This document shows positions 9,336 through 23,723 of a stretch of 64,000 nucleotides of DNA, piece after piece (positions within the stretch are counted from its first letter, which is position 1; each line of letters opens with the position of its first letter). This DNA comes from Archilochus colubris (Eukaryota > Chordata > Aves > Apodiformes > Trochilidae): assembly GCA_023079485.1 (NCBI GenBank), contig CM041084.1, positions 134,446,792-134,510,791 on the forward strand, given 5' to 3'. Below the pieces are notes generated by a model. The model was not told where the DNA came from. It searched no databases and saw only the letters and a program-made list of their open reading frames with translations. Position numbers and translations under genes: made by a program.

Positions 9336-12267
9336 CTCTATTTTGAGTAAATTAATGCAATCTGACTGGCCAGTTTACTTTTTCTGTGTTCCATATTTGG
9401 AAAGACAAAAGAGAACTATTTCAAAATTTTCTCAGTGCATCTGATGCATACAAAATTTTTTGTATATTTATCAAACTGTGTGTCAGTTTTTCAGTTATCA
9501 TACATCTGTCAATCATATTTTCTTGCTCTGGCATATAGTACACTAGATATGACCTTTCAACCCCGTATTAATATCACAACCAATCTTAACATCTTAAACA
9601 CCATGGTTTCCAGGTTGTTTTAATAACCCTTCATATAGCATAATCTAAAATAATTTATATATATTATTGCTAATCTTCCTTTCTATGTCTCTCACCTCTT
9701 CATGAAAAACACTAATTTAAATATATTATCACCAGCTGAAATGTATAGCTCTAATGACAGGCTGAATTTTTGTTTTGAAGTTTTTATGCATCAGTACCTG
9801 AAAATCTGCTGAAGTAACAGATTAGAAGTAAAGGATGGTAATAAAATACATGTGTTACCACTCTTTCTGTATAAAACCATGTACTTTTTCTAATGTTATA
9901 ATTTTAAAATTAATTGATCTGTCTTTATAGTGCAGTTAATAAGTACATTTCTGAGTGAAGTAACTGCTTTTAAAGCCTTTTGTTTTGATAGTCAAAGAAA
10001 ATCTTTCACATCAAGAACAGGAAACTCAAAATTTTCCACACTGCTCTGTCAAGATTATAATCACGTAATGTTTCAGAGCAAATAACTTCAGACTAATATT
10101 CAGAAAACATTCTGAAGTTCAAAGACAAAATATTTCCATCTTAATTATCCATATGGCATAAACCACACCTCAGCTACATATGTACAATTTTTTTTTTTCT
10201 AACAGAGTAAACTTATCCGTGAAATTCATTAGCCTTCATTAAAACATTATTTACAACAATTCATTACAACAAAGTAATGTGCCACCTGGATGGTTGCAGA
10301 GGTATATGCTTTAGTAGGATATGCAGACCACACAACTGTTACAGACTATTCCCCTGGATTACTGCTCAAATAAATCCAGTCATGCTTCTCTGACTATGCT
10401 GTAACCGCCGTAAGACCATTACAGGGACATTTCCCACAGAATGTATTTACTACAAAAATAATGCAGTGTGTGTGCTTGCTTTTCCATTTGTATTAGATTT
10501 GCTTTTGAAGTTGTGTGTTACAACAGGCCTTACAGGGCACCTTGAGTGAATCTAAGGAAATACACTATAATGAAAAGTTTTGAGGGGAATGACAAGGACA
10601 AAGCATCTGTGTCTGTACAGATGCTTCTGGCAGTCTAAGATCCCCAGAGGCATCTTGATTGCCTCAAGAAGCTGGATAACTATCCCCAGCCAGTTCTAGC
10701 TTCTTTTAGTAGAAAACTCCCCCCCCTCAAAAAAGCACTAGTGCCTCCTTTCCCCGTTGTATGTGTTATGAATAAAAGCCCTGCAGGGTCTATCACAGTA
10801 CATCTATCCCACAAAATATCCACTTGTCTCCTTGCTTGTTGTTTATTCCCTATACAGACCAGTTGACCTGGTCTGATAAACTAAGTCAAAAGCTTTCTCA
10901 GCTTCTGCAGAAATGTAGTAAGACATAGTTGGCCACAGTAAAAGTGAAATTTGTTTCACATAGGCAAGCATTCATCCCTATAAAAGAGGCCAGCCAAACT
11001 AAATCAAATTTATATCCTAATATTACAATATAGAGAAAAATAATTTAGATTCAAAGCGATGAAAAAACATGAATCTAGCTTTGCCAAGAAGAGGCTGTTC
11101 TCATTACTAGCAAAGTACTGGACACTGTCTCTAGGCTTGTTTTTTTCTTCCTGTTTACCTAAAAAAATCTTCCTTTAAGCTAAAGAGTTTCTTTGATGTA
11201 CTGATGCATTAGAAGAGCTACTGGGCAAATGGTTGGAATGTAGTTATAAAATCACTTCTGAGTTTCTATGTTTTTAATGATTATTTGAAATAATTTGTCA
11301 TATATTAAATAAACAGGGTAAGTTGGCACTGGCAATATTAAATTTGTTGGTGTTAACGTTGGTGAATTCCATTCAAGTCTGTCTAGTACTCAATCTTTAA
11401 CATCTGGTAAGTTTGCTGTTAACAACAAAAATGTACAAAACCCACTTAATATTTCTTTCTTTATTTACTCCTGTGTCTGAGCACTCAAAGAATATACAGA
11501 ATATAGGGCACTTTCTGACACAGCTTGAATTTTTCCCTTTGGCTAATCATGCACTTTAAAGACAACAATGTTTCTTTTTATAGAGTTTAGCATTTCTTGG
11601 TTTTGAATTGATAGCACTGCTAACCTTTTCCCCCTTTTCTCATCCTCTCTTTTTAAATTCCAGCTCTATGAGTCTTCTTCATAGAATGACTCATCAACAA
11701 TGACAAAGACAGAGATCCTTGATATCTATAAAAAGCACCTCTTACCCATCTACACATTCTCATCAGAATTCAGTTACATGAAAAAAAAAGAGGAAAATTC
11801 TATGCCAATGAATATAGGAAATTTCTAGCAATTTTTAAAATAATTTACTTATGATTATAATATTTGTAATATATTTAAAGAAATCATTATAATGAGGTTC
11901 TAATGAAGCAATTAAAAATATTTCTATAGATAAAAGTGGGAAATTGTGAACTGTTTGAAAGATGTAATATATGGTGCCTTAGTAACCTTTTCTCTTTTAG
12001 AATTTTTCATACTTTCACAACACCCCTAAGTTTTTATCTCCCACTAAGTTACTTTCCAAGTTCATTTTCTTCCTTCTCCTCTATTTTCTGCTTCCCCTTT
12101 GATTATATATGTTTATGATTTTATGGAAATATTTCAGTAATTAGAGGAATTCGAGGGTGAAACTAGAGGGTGAAACTAGAATCTAGTCTTGGCAATGAAC
12201 CTTTCTGTGCTGAGGACCAGAAGCAGTTATAGAGGAATTAACATAGCTCCCCTACCTGAGTGAGCAG
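9336..12267. other. Featureless stretch, no gene seen
   Basis: AT-rich, with no recognised repeat. It contains a perfect 8-bp inverted repeat (10855-10862 with 10868-10875) and a 13-base unit duplicated in tandem near 12152-12180. Confidence 0.5.
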
Positions 12268-13397
12268 GTCCAGTCAGTGTGGGTTTACAAAAAGTAGGTC
12301 TTGCCTGAATACTTGATCTCCTTCTATGACAAGATGACTCGCCTGGTGGATGAGGGAAGAATTGTGGACGTTGTCTGTCTGGATTTTAGTAAAGCTTTTG
12401 ACACCATCTCTCACAGCATTCTTCAGAAACTTATGACCAGTCATGAGTGGTGTCCCCCAGAGTTCAGTGCTGGGTCCTCTTCTCTTTAATATCTTCATTA
12501 ATGATTTGGATGAGGGGATTGAGTGTACCCTCAGTAAATCCGCAGGTGACACCAAACTAGGTGGCTGTGTCGATCTGCTGGAGGGAAGGGAAGCCTTACA
12601 GCGGGACTTAGACAGGTTGGACCAATGGGCCAAAGTTAATTGTAAGAGGTTTAACAAGGCCAAATGCCAAGCTGCAGACCTGGGGAAGTGTGGTTAGAAA
12701 GCTGTAAGTTGTGAGGGAACCTGGGAGTGTTGGTTGACAGTTGGCTTAATATGAGTCAGCAGTGTGTGCAGGTGGCCAAGAAGGCCAATGGCATCCTGGC
12801 TTGTATTAGGAACTCAGTGGCTAGAAGGAATAGGGAGGTGATCATCCCTCTGTACTCAGCTCTGGTGGGGCCACATCTTGAGTTCTGTGTTCAATTCTGG
12901 GCATCTCACTATAGGAGGGACAGGGAAGTGCTGAAGTGTGACCAGAGAAGGGAAACAAAACTCATGAAGAGTCTGCAGCACAAGTCCTGTGAGGAGCAGC
13001 TGAGGGAGCTGGGGGTGTTTGGTCTGGAGAGGAGGAGGCTGAGAGGAGACCTTATTGCTCTCTTCAGCTACCTCAAGGGAGGTAAACAGCTAGTAGGTGC
13101 TAGAAGGGAAACAGCCTCTTCTCCTTAGTGAACTGTGATAGGATCAAAGGAAATGGAAGTCAACTGAGCCAGCAGAGGTTTAGGCTGGATGTTAGGAAAT
13201 ATTTTTTCACTGTGCGGGTTGTCAGGCATTGGAATGTCCTGCCCAGGACAGTCACCATCCCTGGAGGCATTTAAAAGGTGTTTGAACCTGGTCCTTAGGG
13301 ACATGGTTTAGTAGTTAGCTTATGGTGTTGGTCAAAGATTGGACTGGATGATCTTCGAGATCTCTTCCAAACCGAAACATTCTGTGATTCTGCGAGT
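12268..13397 (+). mobile_element. CR1 LINE fragment E, RT to 3' end, with an internal deletion
   Basis: Starts within the ORF2 RT domain and runs to a CR1 3' end ('gactggatgatcttcgagatc' and 'cattctgtgattctg'). Between 12430 and 12445 about 120 bases of RT coding sequence are missing. Several frameshifts follow. Divergence is greater than in the copy at 31268. Confidence 0.92.
12301..13128 (+). pseudogene. CR1 ORF2 reverse-transcriptase C-terminal remnant
   Basis: Three open segments in different frames together cover the C-terminal half of CR1 RT: 12301-12489 (VCLDFSKAFDT, the first catalytic region), 12443-12697 ([19 protein letters not shown]) and 12727-13128 ([20 protein letters not shown]). 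The FADD-type catalytic motif reads SAGD here, so the active site is lost as well as the frame. The overlap of the first two segments marks the deletion of about 40 codons. This is a dead retrotransposon protein, not a host gene. Confidence 0.88.
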
Positions 13398-16300
13398 TAC
13401 CTCTAAGTGCCAGTGATTAGAATTCTAAGAGATGCTGTATTTCTTTTCTATTGAATAATCAGAGTTCAGCAAGAACTTCACAGTGTCTGCAGTGACATTT
13501 CCAGGTCTGCATACAGGTTTCAATTTAACTACCATGAGGGGCCACATTGGGAAAGATATGACATGCAAAACTATTCAAAATATTTACCTAGTCACTGAGT
13601 GTGTAGCTGTGGCCTTAAATACATGGTTATTCCTGCTGTGAGTTCTCTGACTCATGTCAGATGAAAATTTATGAAGGAATAAGGAGTGCTTGGTTTAGCA
13701 GTTTAGACTTAGATTTGTATTTTTATTGGTGTTTCTGATGCCATGTGGAAGAAGGCCTAGAAGCAAGGGTCAGACACAGCAGCAATTTGGTGATTTAAGT
13801 CTTTCAAAGGTAAACTTCTGCAAGCCTGAATTTAAGACTATGGAAGCATGCTTTGTGTCTTTCTTTCATCTTCTGTTTCTCCGAATGCATCATCAGAACA
13901 GACACAGTCAATATAACAAAGTTGCTTAAAGCTCTGGAGAATTTCTCTCTTCAGCTTCTGTCATGACACAATAAAAAATCTGAGGGAAAGTATTCTCTAT
14001 TTTGCTGTTGTATTTGAAACAACTGGAGCTCCTTGTAATCCACTTCTGGAAAGACTATTAAAACTAGTAGAAGAAAGACATGAAGAAAAATATCAAAGTC
14101 ATTAAAAATGAAATTTGCTTGAAGCCAGTTAAATCTTTCTCAAGATGGAAAGCAGTCATTCAGCTTTCTATAGGAGGAGAAAACTGCATACAGTTTTCTA
14201 TAGGAGGAGAAAAGCACAAACTTTGAGGACATTTGCAAAATAGTAGGATTCCAGTAGGATTATGGAGACTTGCAAGTTTTAACACACTGCAAATGAAAGT
14301 AGGTTAGTGTTCTTCCTAGACAGGGACAGGCACAAGGAAAAGACATCATTCCAGTCAGTGAGTAAATCAAACTGCATTTTAAGGTACGTGAAGTTCTTCA
14401 GTAGAAAATGACCTCCTCAAATAATCCTCTGTTTTTCTCACATTTCTCCAGGACTTTTGGTATCATCTTCTTAGTTATTTACCCACAAAGCTGGAAGAAA
14501 ACTCCAAATTATTAAACAGCCCTGTTTTACCCACTGGTACTATATAACGTCTTATACAGGAAACTGCTGTACAGTAGAATATATTTACTTCCCCATAACT
14601 AAGATTCTGTTAAAAAAGTAAAAGCGTTTTGTACTACTAGAAAAAGAGTTTCTACTGCTGGATTATATATTAGTCCAGTATACAGATCCCTTGATTTTTT
14701 CTCTCATTAAATCCTTAGGCAAAATCACCATGTCTGACATATCCAAAAGATTAAAAGCTTCTGTACCTATTTATCTTCTGTTGTATTTTATGCCTACATG
14801 AATCATACATAAGAGAGTTCACTGAAGTGAACTCTGAAGTATCTCTGAAGAAATTCAACTAACAAAATTAAAGGTAAAATTTTACACTAGAAAGTATATA
14901 CAGCAAAGTAGTGAATGACAGTTCCAGGTGTCAAATATAGACTTTTTTCATGGTTTGCTGGTCTAATTTAAGTTGCTTCTCTGATGTTGCCAGTGTTTAG
15001 AATTTTATTTTAGTTTATTTCAAGTCCTACACCTTCTTTTTTTTTCCCCCTGAAAATTGTGTCAGGATTTCATATATCCTTGTGTGAATTTACGATTTCT
15101 ATTTTAAAAGTAGTACATTACTTGTTACTTCATTTAAACTTGAAAAGTGAACATAAGTACACCTAGCAGTTTAAAACATAGTATGTAAATAAAAGAAGCC
15201 TTTCTCACACAAGGTTTTCATCTGTTCTGCTCACAGTTTTTGCATCTTAATGTTCATAATAGTGGGGATATTGCTCTCCTTCTGCAAGTACAAATAGAGA
15301 GATATTTCCGCTTCAAGGAGTTGAAGTTTGATACTTTCATGCATCTTCCATAGGAAGTCTCATTTCTTTTTGCCTTGAACAAGGGTCCTCTCAAAACCAA
15401 TTTAACAAATTATTCCTTAAATCTCTAATATGATGTTTTCACTCCCCTTCTATCAATCAGATACAATTATATTCTTTCAGCAGGAAGGTGAATGGAGCTT
15501 AGTTTCCTGTGAATTTTATGCTTTCCTCCTTATTAATGTGATAGAGGCCAGTACTCAAATATGCAAAAGATTTTCTGCTTTCTACTATCTTTTTCACTAC
15601 ACTGGAAAAGAAGCTTTTAACCCTAAATATTTCAAGCATCTTGTACTTGTCTCGGGTTTCTAAAAATGTCCAGCTGAACAGCATAATTATGGTCTGCTGG
15701 TTGACATCATCTCATCTGATGTCAAAAGAAATGAGATCACCTGAGTACAAGAACATAATACAGTGATTTCTGTCAGTGTTTGAGCTAGGACAGCTGTTAT
15801 ACATGAGGTGGAAGGAACTTACTTGTGGAAAAAACACAGGGACATCTTTAAACCTTGAGACTCTAGAATCTGCAAAAACATTTCTTTTAAATCACAGTGG
15901 AATTTCAAACCAGAACTTTGCCACCCAGAGATAGATAATATTTAAAATTTTTGCATATTTATAGCAAGGTCAAACATAAGCTAGAAAAAATGCTGAGTGT
16001 TTTTTGTTTTTTTTTTTTTAACACAAAGAATTTATGTCTGCTGCATATGATGAAGGAGGTTCCTCTTCACAGTAGTACACCATGTGGCATCTAATCAGGA
16101 ATACTATATGCTTTTCAGTTTGTTACCTGAAAAATGGGTCTTGTAAGACTGCGAGGAGGGTAGAAGGAGGATGACTTGGCTCTTATTGATAAAGTAAGAG
16201 GAGAACATACAATCTTCAGTTCATTCCATACTTTTACCTTCAGGCTTTAACTGCCTATTTGAGAAATATTTTTTTATACTATTTTATTTTTGCTTTCATT

Positions 16301-19300
16301 GTTTGTTAAACTAAAGGTCTATCACATAAAATCATGAAAGTGTTGGCTATGTTGTTCTGAAGAGGCTGTGGATGGTTATGTTTTTGAATGGGAGATTATA
16401 TTCAGTTATAGAAGAAGAGTAATTTCTGGAAGTTGTTAAATTTTCTTTCTACTGCAGATATGGAATGATAAAATTAAAGTGGTTAAGAAGGATGGAGTAC
16501 ATAAGACATCTTATTGAATATGTATACTAAGGACTAAAGCCATGGTAACTAAGCCTCTTAGTCTAATCCTGCCTTAAAAAATAATGTTCTCTGATACCCC
16601 AAAGTTACTGCTGCTAAGTAGAAAAGGCAATGCTAAATATAGAAGTACAGAGCTTTGTCTGTATGTTGAGCATCTTCCTAAAATCCAAATATATTCAGCA
16701 ATGCACATAATTTTTTTCTAACATTTATTTGTTTGTTTGTTTTTTTGTTTACTGGAAGGCACAAAGTAAGAATGCTCCTATTAGTCTTGTTGGAAGTTTT
16801 TACAAGCACAGTTAAATATCAACCCTCAAATATATAAAGAGTTTTTCCTTGGTTTGAGAAGAGATTTTCCTTGATTTTCTGTATTCTTACTTATGTTTAC
16901 ACTCTATTACCAGAGCAGAATGACAGAAAATTTTGTTCCTGAAGAAAACTGTTTAAAAATTTAAAAAATCAAGCCCAATATAAATGGAGATAAATCATCA
17001 TATTCTTTTTGTTATAATTTTACTGTTGGCTTACTGTTTTTCAGGTTTCTTTTCAAAACCAAGGTTAACAATATAATGCTTCATAGTTACAAAATTATAT
17101 CTGAAACCTCTGATCTTTCATAGAAACGTGCAAAAAAAAGGGAGGCTAGATGTACAAAGAAATGTTGTACCTACCTGATGAAAATTATCATATTTAAATA
17201 TGCATTCAATCACCTTAATAGTAATTATATTAATTTTTCTCATTTCTTGATAGAATAAAATTTTAATCTTTTTGTCTATAAAAACATTTTTCTATATCAG
17301 TTAACCTTCTTTCTGATGGTATGCGATGATAATTCCATGTGCTTGCTTGAGAAACACAGTTAATAAAAACACCTACATAAAGTAATTCACCAGTAGTGTT
17401 TTTGTGTTCTTGGTTAATCAGTAATTGATTTCTTATTGTTGTATTATTACTTTGAAGATGATTGCTGCATTTTTCCTTACATTAACATTATTGGAGAAAA
17501 AATACCTTTTCTGTATCAAACCCAGGAAATATTGGAAAAGATGTTTATATCACATACAGGTTCTCTACTCTAAAGGAGAAGAGACTTGATTTTTTTTCCC
17601 TAGATACAAATAGTACTATACCTCTAATAAATATTTCTTTTCTCATCAGTTGAAAGTTAAATTGTCATGTGGAAAATGTTATGTCTAGGTGTGAGAACTT
17701 CCTTGAGGGATAAGAAATGAAGTCAGACATAGACTGAGTTATTTTCTTATTGTCTGTGGGATGCTGAAAGGCAATAGAACTTCTGCCCTTTTCATCTGTA
17801 TTTGAATGACTGAAAATAATTTCTGTAAATCAGATTGTGCTATTTTTAGTAGTAGTCTGTCTTGAGTTGTGACTACATATTTATTTTTTCTGTCTCCACA
17901 GGTATTCCTACTAATTTCTCCTTCTATAATTTAGTTATCTATTTTAAGGTGGCTTGAGCTGCTAGGATTCTCTGGAGTTGATTTGGAATAACTTTGGAAT
18001 GCAGTCACTAATGTGTGGCTGTGTTATTCTCTTGTGAGATTTCATTTTCACTGTTTAATCTTTCATAGGACATAAGGAAGATTAATTTCATGTGACTTTT
18101 TTATTTATGTAGGGCAAAACTTTATTTCTCTTTATTTAAATTGATGTTCATTTTTTGGCAAATTGATTTTACCTGTGGCTAAACCATATTTTTCCTATTA
18201 GTTAGCAGCTCTGCTTTCAAAATTTCTTCTTATACATTAACCTGACCTTGAAGACCATTCTATTTACTTTTCCCCTCACACCCGACAAATGTAATGTCAT
18301 TATTTGTTTTGTAAAGCCTTGTATACTAACAAATTGGGACTCTAACCATTAGCATAGGAAAAATAAAAAGAAATTAATAGTGTTTTCCCAGTTCCCAAAA
18401 TTTTGCAGATTTAAGATCATAACATTCTAGCACATGATTTCCTTTTACACATTTCAAGGAAAACTAAACTTTCAGCTGGTTATTTTAGCTTGTTTAGTTT
18501 TTCAGTAGAGGTATCATGTGCATCTGTGCAGTAGTAGCATTTATATTCTTACTGCTAAGTCACATGAGGAAGATCTTACAGTATGAAATACTTAATGAAA
18601 AACAGATTATTTCAAATTCCATTAAAAGCCCATTACAATTATTTAAAGAAATTAAAGAGACACTAATTTTCTTCTATATGTTCTCATCTTGCCTCTACAT
18701 GATGTCAGAGAAAAAACTAAACATCATGTTTGGAAGAATATAGTTAGGTCTTCTATAAATGCATCCTGCCTTTCACTTGTCGCTTGTTTTAAATTAGAAA
18801 GACTACAATACCAGCAAATCTTCATTGTCTTCAACCCAGTGAATCTAATTCTGTCCTCATGTATACAGCTGCAACTTTCTGTATGTAAAAGCATATAAAT
18901 CAAAAAGACAAGCTATATCCAACCTCAATTTGGAACACATCCAAATGCAGAGATGACAAATAACTTGTGCAAAACTGTATCTCCTATACTCGATATCTAA
19001 ATAGACAGGCTAAAATAATTCAGTCTGCTATTTTCCAAACTAAGAATGCATCACAAATAATAATGTCTCATGGAGGCAAAGACATGGTAGGATGTTCAAG
19101 TAGTATAGAAAATGCCCAAAAGAGATAACTAAAAGTAGATTTTTCTAATTACATATTCTATTTTCAAGTTCCTTCCATAAGATGTTCTTATTTTGAAGAA
19201 TGAAGAAAGAAAAGTTAAAATTGTATATACATTATTATGGACATTATGGACGGACATTATTTGTCAACAAAAGGAGTAGCACGGTTTTGCTACTATGTAA

Positions 19301-22039
19301 TTTAAAACAACACTGACATTTTTAGATAAAAACCCACCCAAAACGCCAAAAACTGAAACTTGCATTATCCTACACTTTGGAAAGTAAGAACTCCTTCTTC
19401 ACTAAAATGTCTAGCTCTCTTAGTTTTTCAAAACCAGTGGACAAAACTTCTAAAGTCTTATAAAGTACGCATATTTTTCCTTTTAATTTGAGATTTTAAT
19501 TTATTTTCTCATTTATCTCTCTGCCGACACAGGGATAGGAATTATCTTTTTTAAATTATTATTATTTAAAATGAAAGCTAAATAATTTCACAACTATACA
19601 GTTCAGGAATCCAGAACATTTTTGTGAACATCAAATGTCCTGATACTTCGAAGAAATGTATTCAGGGTCATCTGTTTTCCTGTGGAGAGCCTATGATAGG
19701 ATATAAGCAGCCCATCAAAGAAGGTTTCCTGCCTTTAATAAAATTTCTCACTTTCCCACAATTGGCAACTCCAATAGTAAAATAATTCTGTACCTTATTT
19801 TTCCCTTCCTATGCATTTGGTTGTATGAATTATGTTTGGATACAGACTTAATTGATTTTGCTGTTTGATGAGGAAAAATAGGCTACGTAAGATATGATTC
19901 ACATATGCAAAAACCATAGCAAATCCCAAATCAGTGAAATTGTTTCTTTTTATTATATAAGGTGATAGGTCAAGTGTAATCTTCAAGCTCATGGCTATTT
20001 CATTAGGACTTTCTTTGATCAATGTCATTTATCAACCAGACTTGATACAGATGCTTCATTATTTGTGTTTTATGCTTGATTTGAAAAACTCTGAGATACA
20101 ACCAATCTTTTAAGCAGCCACTGAAATTCAGAAGATCAATATAGTAATTTCACAAGCTGATAAAAAATAGTTTTATTGTTGGGGCCTTTGGGGGGAGGGT
20201 TGGGTTTTTTAGAGTAAAAAACTAGCACTTCACTGGCAATGTATAAGAATATTTCATTATTCAGATTGGAAATGAGACATGAGAGATGAAGGAAGAACTG
20301 AGAAAATGTAGCTTTTAGGCTGTATCTTCTGTGTTAGAAATCTCAAAGTTCTATGATTTTATTGGCTAAGCTGGTAGAAAAATGCTGCTGTATGTGTTTC
20401 TAAAGAAAGATCCATTTTGCTTTGGATTATTCAAATCCATTTTAGTATAATTCTGTATCTATCTGTATCTGTATCTAGTATCATTCTTAATACAGAATTT
20501 TCAGGTTTGTGCCAAAATAAACAAATATTTCTAATTATTTTTTTTAAAAAGTATGCTCTGTTTTAATCTGAGGTATTTTACATACAGAGTCTTTCAAGGA
20601 CATGAAGGTTATGTATATGGGAATGTCCCATCGAAAGATATATCAGTGTAACATTGAGTCTGGTCTCTAAAACTATCTGTGTCTTTTCTGCATTTTTTGT
20701 GCTTATTCTCTATGTTTTTCTGGACAGCATGCATTCTAATTCATCATTTTAAGTTAACCGTTTCTTTTACTTATCCCTTATTTTTATTATCATAAAATAG
20801 CTTCCTCAGATCAGTGTTTTCTCACCATAAGAAATAGAAAACAAAATTGTGACCCCCTACACCTTTTCCTAATCAGATTTAGCATGCGGTCCCTGAGATA
20901 AAGTAAAACATTAGAAACAGACAAAGTTACTCATATTGGTTCATAATTCCTTCTTCTGTTCAACAAATAGTCATTTTCAGACATAATCACTCATCAGTAG
21001 TAGCCAATTAGACCTAACACAGAAAAAAAAAAAAACAACGAAGCACCACTATCTGCTAGAACTTACTCAGCTTTTTTTTGCAAAGATATAGGAAGATAAA
21101 GATGTAAGACATAAAAATATTCACTAATTTTTGAGCATGTTGGTTGGTTAGGTTTTGTTTATGAGATTTTTTGTTTGTTCATTGGTTTGAGTTTGCTTCG
21201 GTTTTGTTTATTAATGGAATGGAATTATGACATTTGGAGATGGAAATGACTGTTAATGATTGAACAAGATATACTTTGGAGGAACATAAAACACAATTTC
21301 TTTAGAGACAGTTGAAAAATTACCTCAGGGAAAATAGAGTGGATGCCAATTCTTGGTTTGATTGATGAAAAGCTCAAGCAAGCTTTATCCAGTTCTAAAT
21401 TGGAAGTAATTTAAGTTCGTCTGCTCTGTCAGTTTTTCACTTAGACAGAAAAATGGCTATTAAGAAACAAGAAAAGGTGGCAAGGATTACAGGTACTACT
21501 GCTTTAATTGTGTTCAGGATGATAATCCACAAATGCTGAAACACTTCTACCTGAAATATTGCTGCTTTAATTTCTTCATTATTTTATTAAAAACTGAGTT
21601 CTCTGTTTTATGAATGAGGCATAAGCTGTTTGTTTTCTTTTAAGAAAAACTACAGCAACTTTTCTAAGAAGGTTGAGCTTAATTATTGGCATTATAATCA
21701 GTGACAGAGATATCATCACTTCTTAATCTAATTTCCTCTAAGTTATTAAGAGAACGCTGAAAATAATTTATCTTCTAGTTTACTTTGGTAGTTTCTACTT
21801 TGGGAAACAATTATCCAAGGTGCTGAAAGATGTTTACACCCTACAATGCCCCAACATGACATGAAATTGATCTATATATATGCTATTTCTCTCCTAATGT
21901 CTTACAGTAGTCATATAAATATATATATACACACACACACACATTTCTGTATGAATATTGCCACATTTTAACTTATTCCTGTTAAAGTTGAATTCTGATT
22001 CCATTTCTTCCCTGGTATATTGAATTTTCATGAATTTCA
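13398..22039. other. Long featureless stretch, no gene seen
   Basis: AT-rich sequence with no recognised coding exon, CR1 or LTR. Small items are a 23-base imperfect direct duplication (14161-14183 and 14191-14213), a strong palindrome (14814-14835), poly(T) near 16008-16019 and an AT/CA microsatellite (21916-21943). Confidence 0.5.
21916..21943. repeat. (TA)n/(CA)n compound microsatellite
   Basis: A run of TA units passes directly into CA units. Confidence 0.85.
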
Positions 22040-22651
22040 TGTTTTGGTAGTGTGGGGCAGCAGAGATGGAGTTACAGGGGTGACTTCTGTGAGAAGCTGC
22101 TAGAAGCTTTCTCTGTTTCTGACAGAGCTGGCTTCAAGAAAGACACACTGATGGCCAGGCTGAGCCCACCAGTGACATTGGCAGCACGTCTGTGGTAGCC
22201 TATTGAAGGGGGAAAAGTTGTTGTACAACAGCAGCTGGAATAGAGGTGTGAGGATATGTGCCAGCAACAATTCTGCAGATACAAGGTCAGTGAGGAAGGA
22301 GGGGGAGGAGCTGCTCCAGGTGACTCTAGCTAACCAAAGTGATGTTCCATGCCATAGGACATCATGCTAAGTAATAAAAAGTGAGGGGAGGTTTTTTTGG
22401 AGGTAGGGGAAGTACCCACTGTACAAAGACTGACTGCAAATTAGTCTACTTGTGGAAAGTGCTGAGTGATTGCCTTGCAACACTGTTATTTACTGGTTTT
22501 CTTTCTGTTTCACTTACTAAGCAGTCTTTATTCTGATCTACAAGTTTTCTTACTTTTCATCTCCATATGCTTTCCCAATTCTCATTGACAATGAATAGGT
22601 GATTGGTCATATGTGTGGTGCTCAGCTGCTGGCTGGTGTCAACCCACCACA
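22040..22651 (+). repeat. ERVL-type solo LTR, diverged, composite
   Basis: The 5' part (22068-22330) has 'acttctgtgagaagctgctagaagc', 'acaacagcagctggaa' and 'ggtcagtgaggaaggaggg', features of a widespread avian ERVL LTR. The 3' part has 'gtctttattctgatctac' and the end GTCAACCCACCACA at 22651, a known LTR terminus. The middle (22340-22400) resembles a second LTR subtype. The 5' edge is uncertain (22019-22045) and no target-site duplication was found. Confidence 0.72.
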
Positions 22652-23723
22652 GCCTCTTTTTATGTTTTGCTAATAACTGATAGCAAAGTGGAAGAGAAAA
22701 TGGAATCTTATGATGTATTACTGTAGAACAGCTTTCTCCACCTACCAGGGCTGTGCTCCTGTCCATTTCACCTCATATAACATGAGGTAACTAAAACTTT
22801 GCTCTGGAGGCTCTTCCTACCTTCCAAGATTGAGCAGACCTTTTATCCAGAAAAACTGCAGAGAGAATCTTATATTTTCTGGTATGATAAAACATGCAAG
22901 TAACTTATTTGCTTATGTCCTACCTTCTATTTAAATGTTTTGAGAAAATATGCTATTAATTCTGCTCAGGAAGGAGCACTCCCAACTTGCTATGTGTGCA
23001 AAAAGAAGCACTGGAATTTTGTGTGCTATGAGTATTCACCCCAGATAATGTTTTGGTTTTTTTGTGTGTGTTGGATGTTGTTTAGAGGTGTAAAAAAGCC
23101 AGGTCATGTTCAGACCAGGTTACATGCTGTTCCTCCTCCACTCCACTCTAGCACCAGTAATCAAAGGCATTAAGGGCCAAGAATGTGGGGCAAGTCAGTA
23201 AAGAAATTACAGCTACAGGTTTCTTCAGTTCCACACATTCAGCACCACAAATGCAATATCTGTTTTCAGAACTGGTCACAAATATGAGTCAAATTATATT
23301 GCTGGAAGACATTTAATCTTCCATTATCCTTCAAAACTGGAATGAAAATAGTAAAAGTGTTATTGAAAAAAAAATTTTTCAACTTCTCTTCTTAAACTGA
23401 ACTTTCAGTAGCAATTTCATAAAATTAATTACATTATATATTAAAACTCTAAAGTACCTAGGAACCTTTTGCTCAGTCTCAGTGGTATTTCTTTTCCATT
23501 TTTCCAGGAAAAGAAAAATAATTCTTTTTTAAAAAATTATCTTTTCTTGTGTTTTCTCAACAATGAAACATTCTTTTAGAACCAGACTGTTCTAAAAAGG
23601 AAAATTCTAACAAAGAATACCCAATTATATGCAAGTGCTAGATTTTGGGAAAAAATAATAATTGATACACTTGTGTTTAAAACATGCACTCCTGCTAAGT
23701 TTTTCTTTGTACATCAAAACTAA
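22652..23723. other. Featureless stretch, no gene seen
   Basis: Lies between two oppositely oriented LTRs. No coding or repeat signature was recognised, and no internal retroviral gag or pol could be seen. Confidence 0.45.

Noticed and set aside
22072..22284. 70-residue minus-strand frame
   Set aside because: Lies inside an ERVL-type LTR, which is non-coding.
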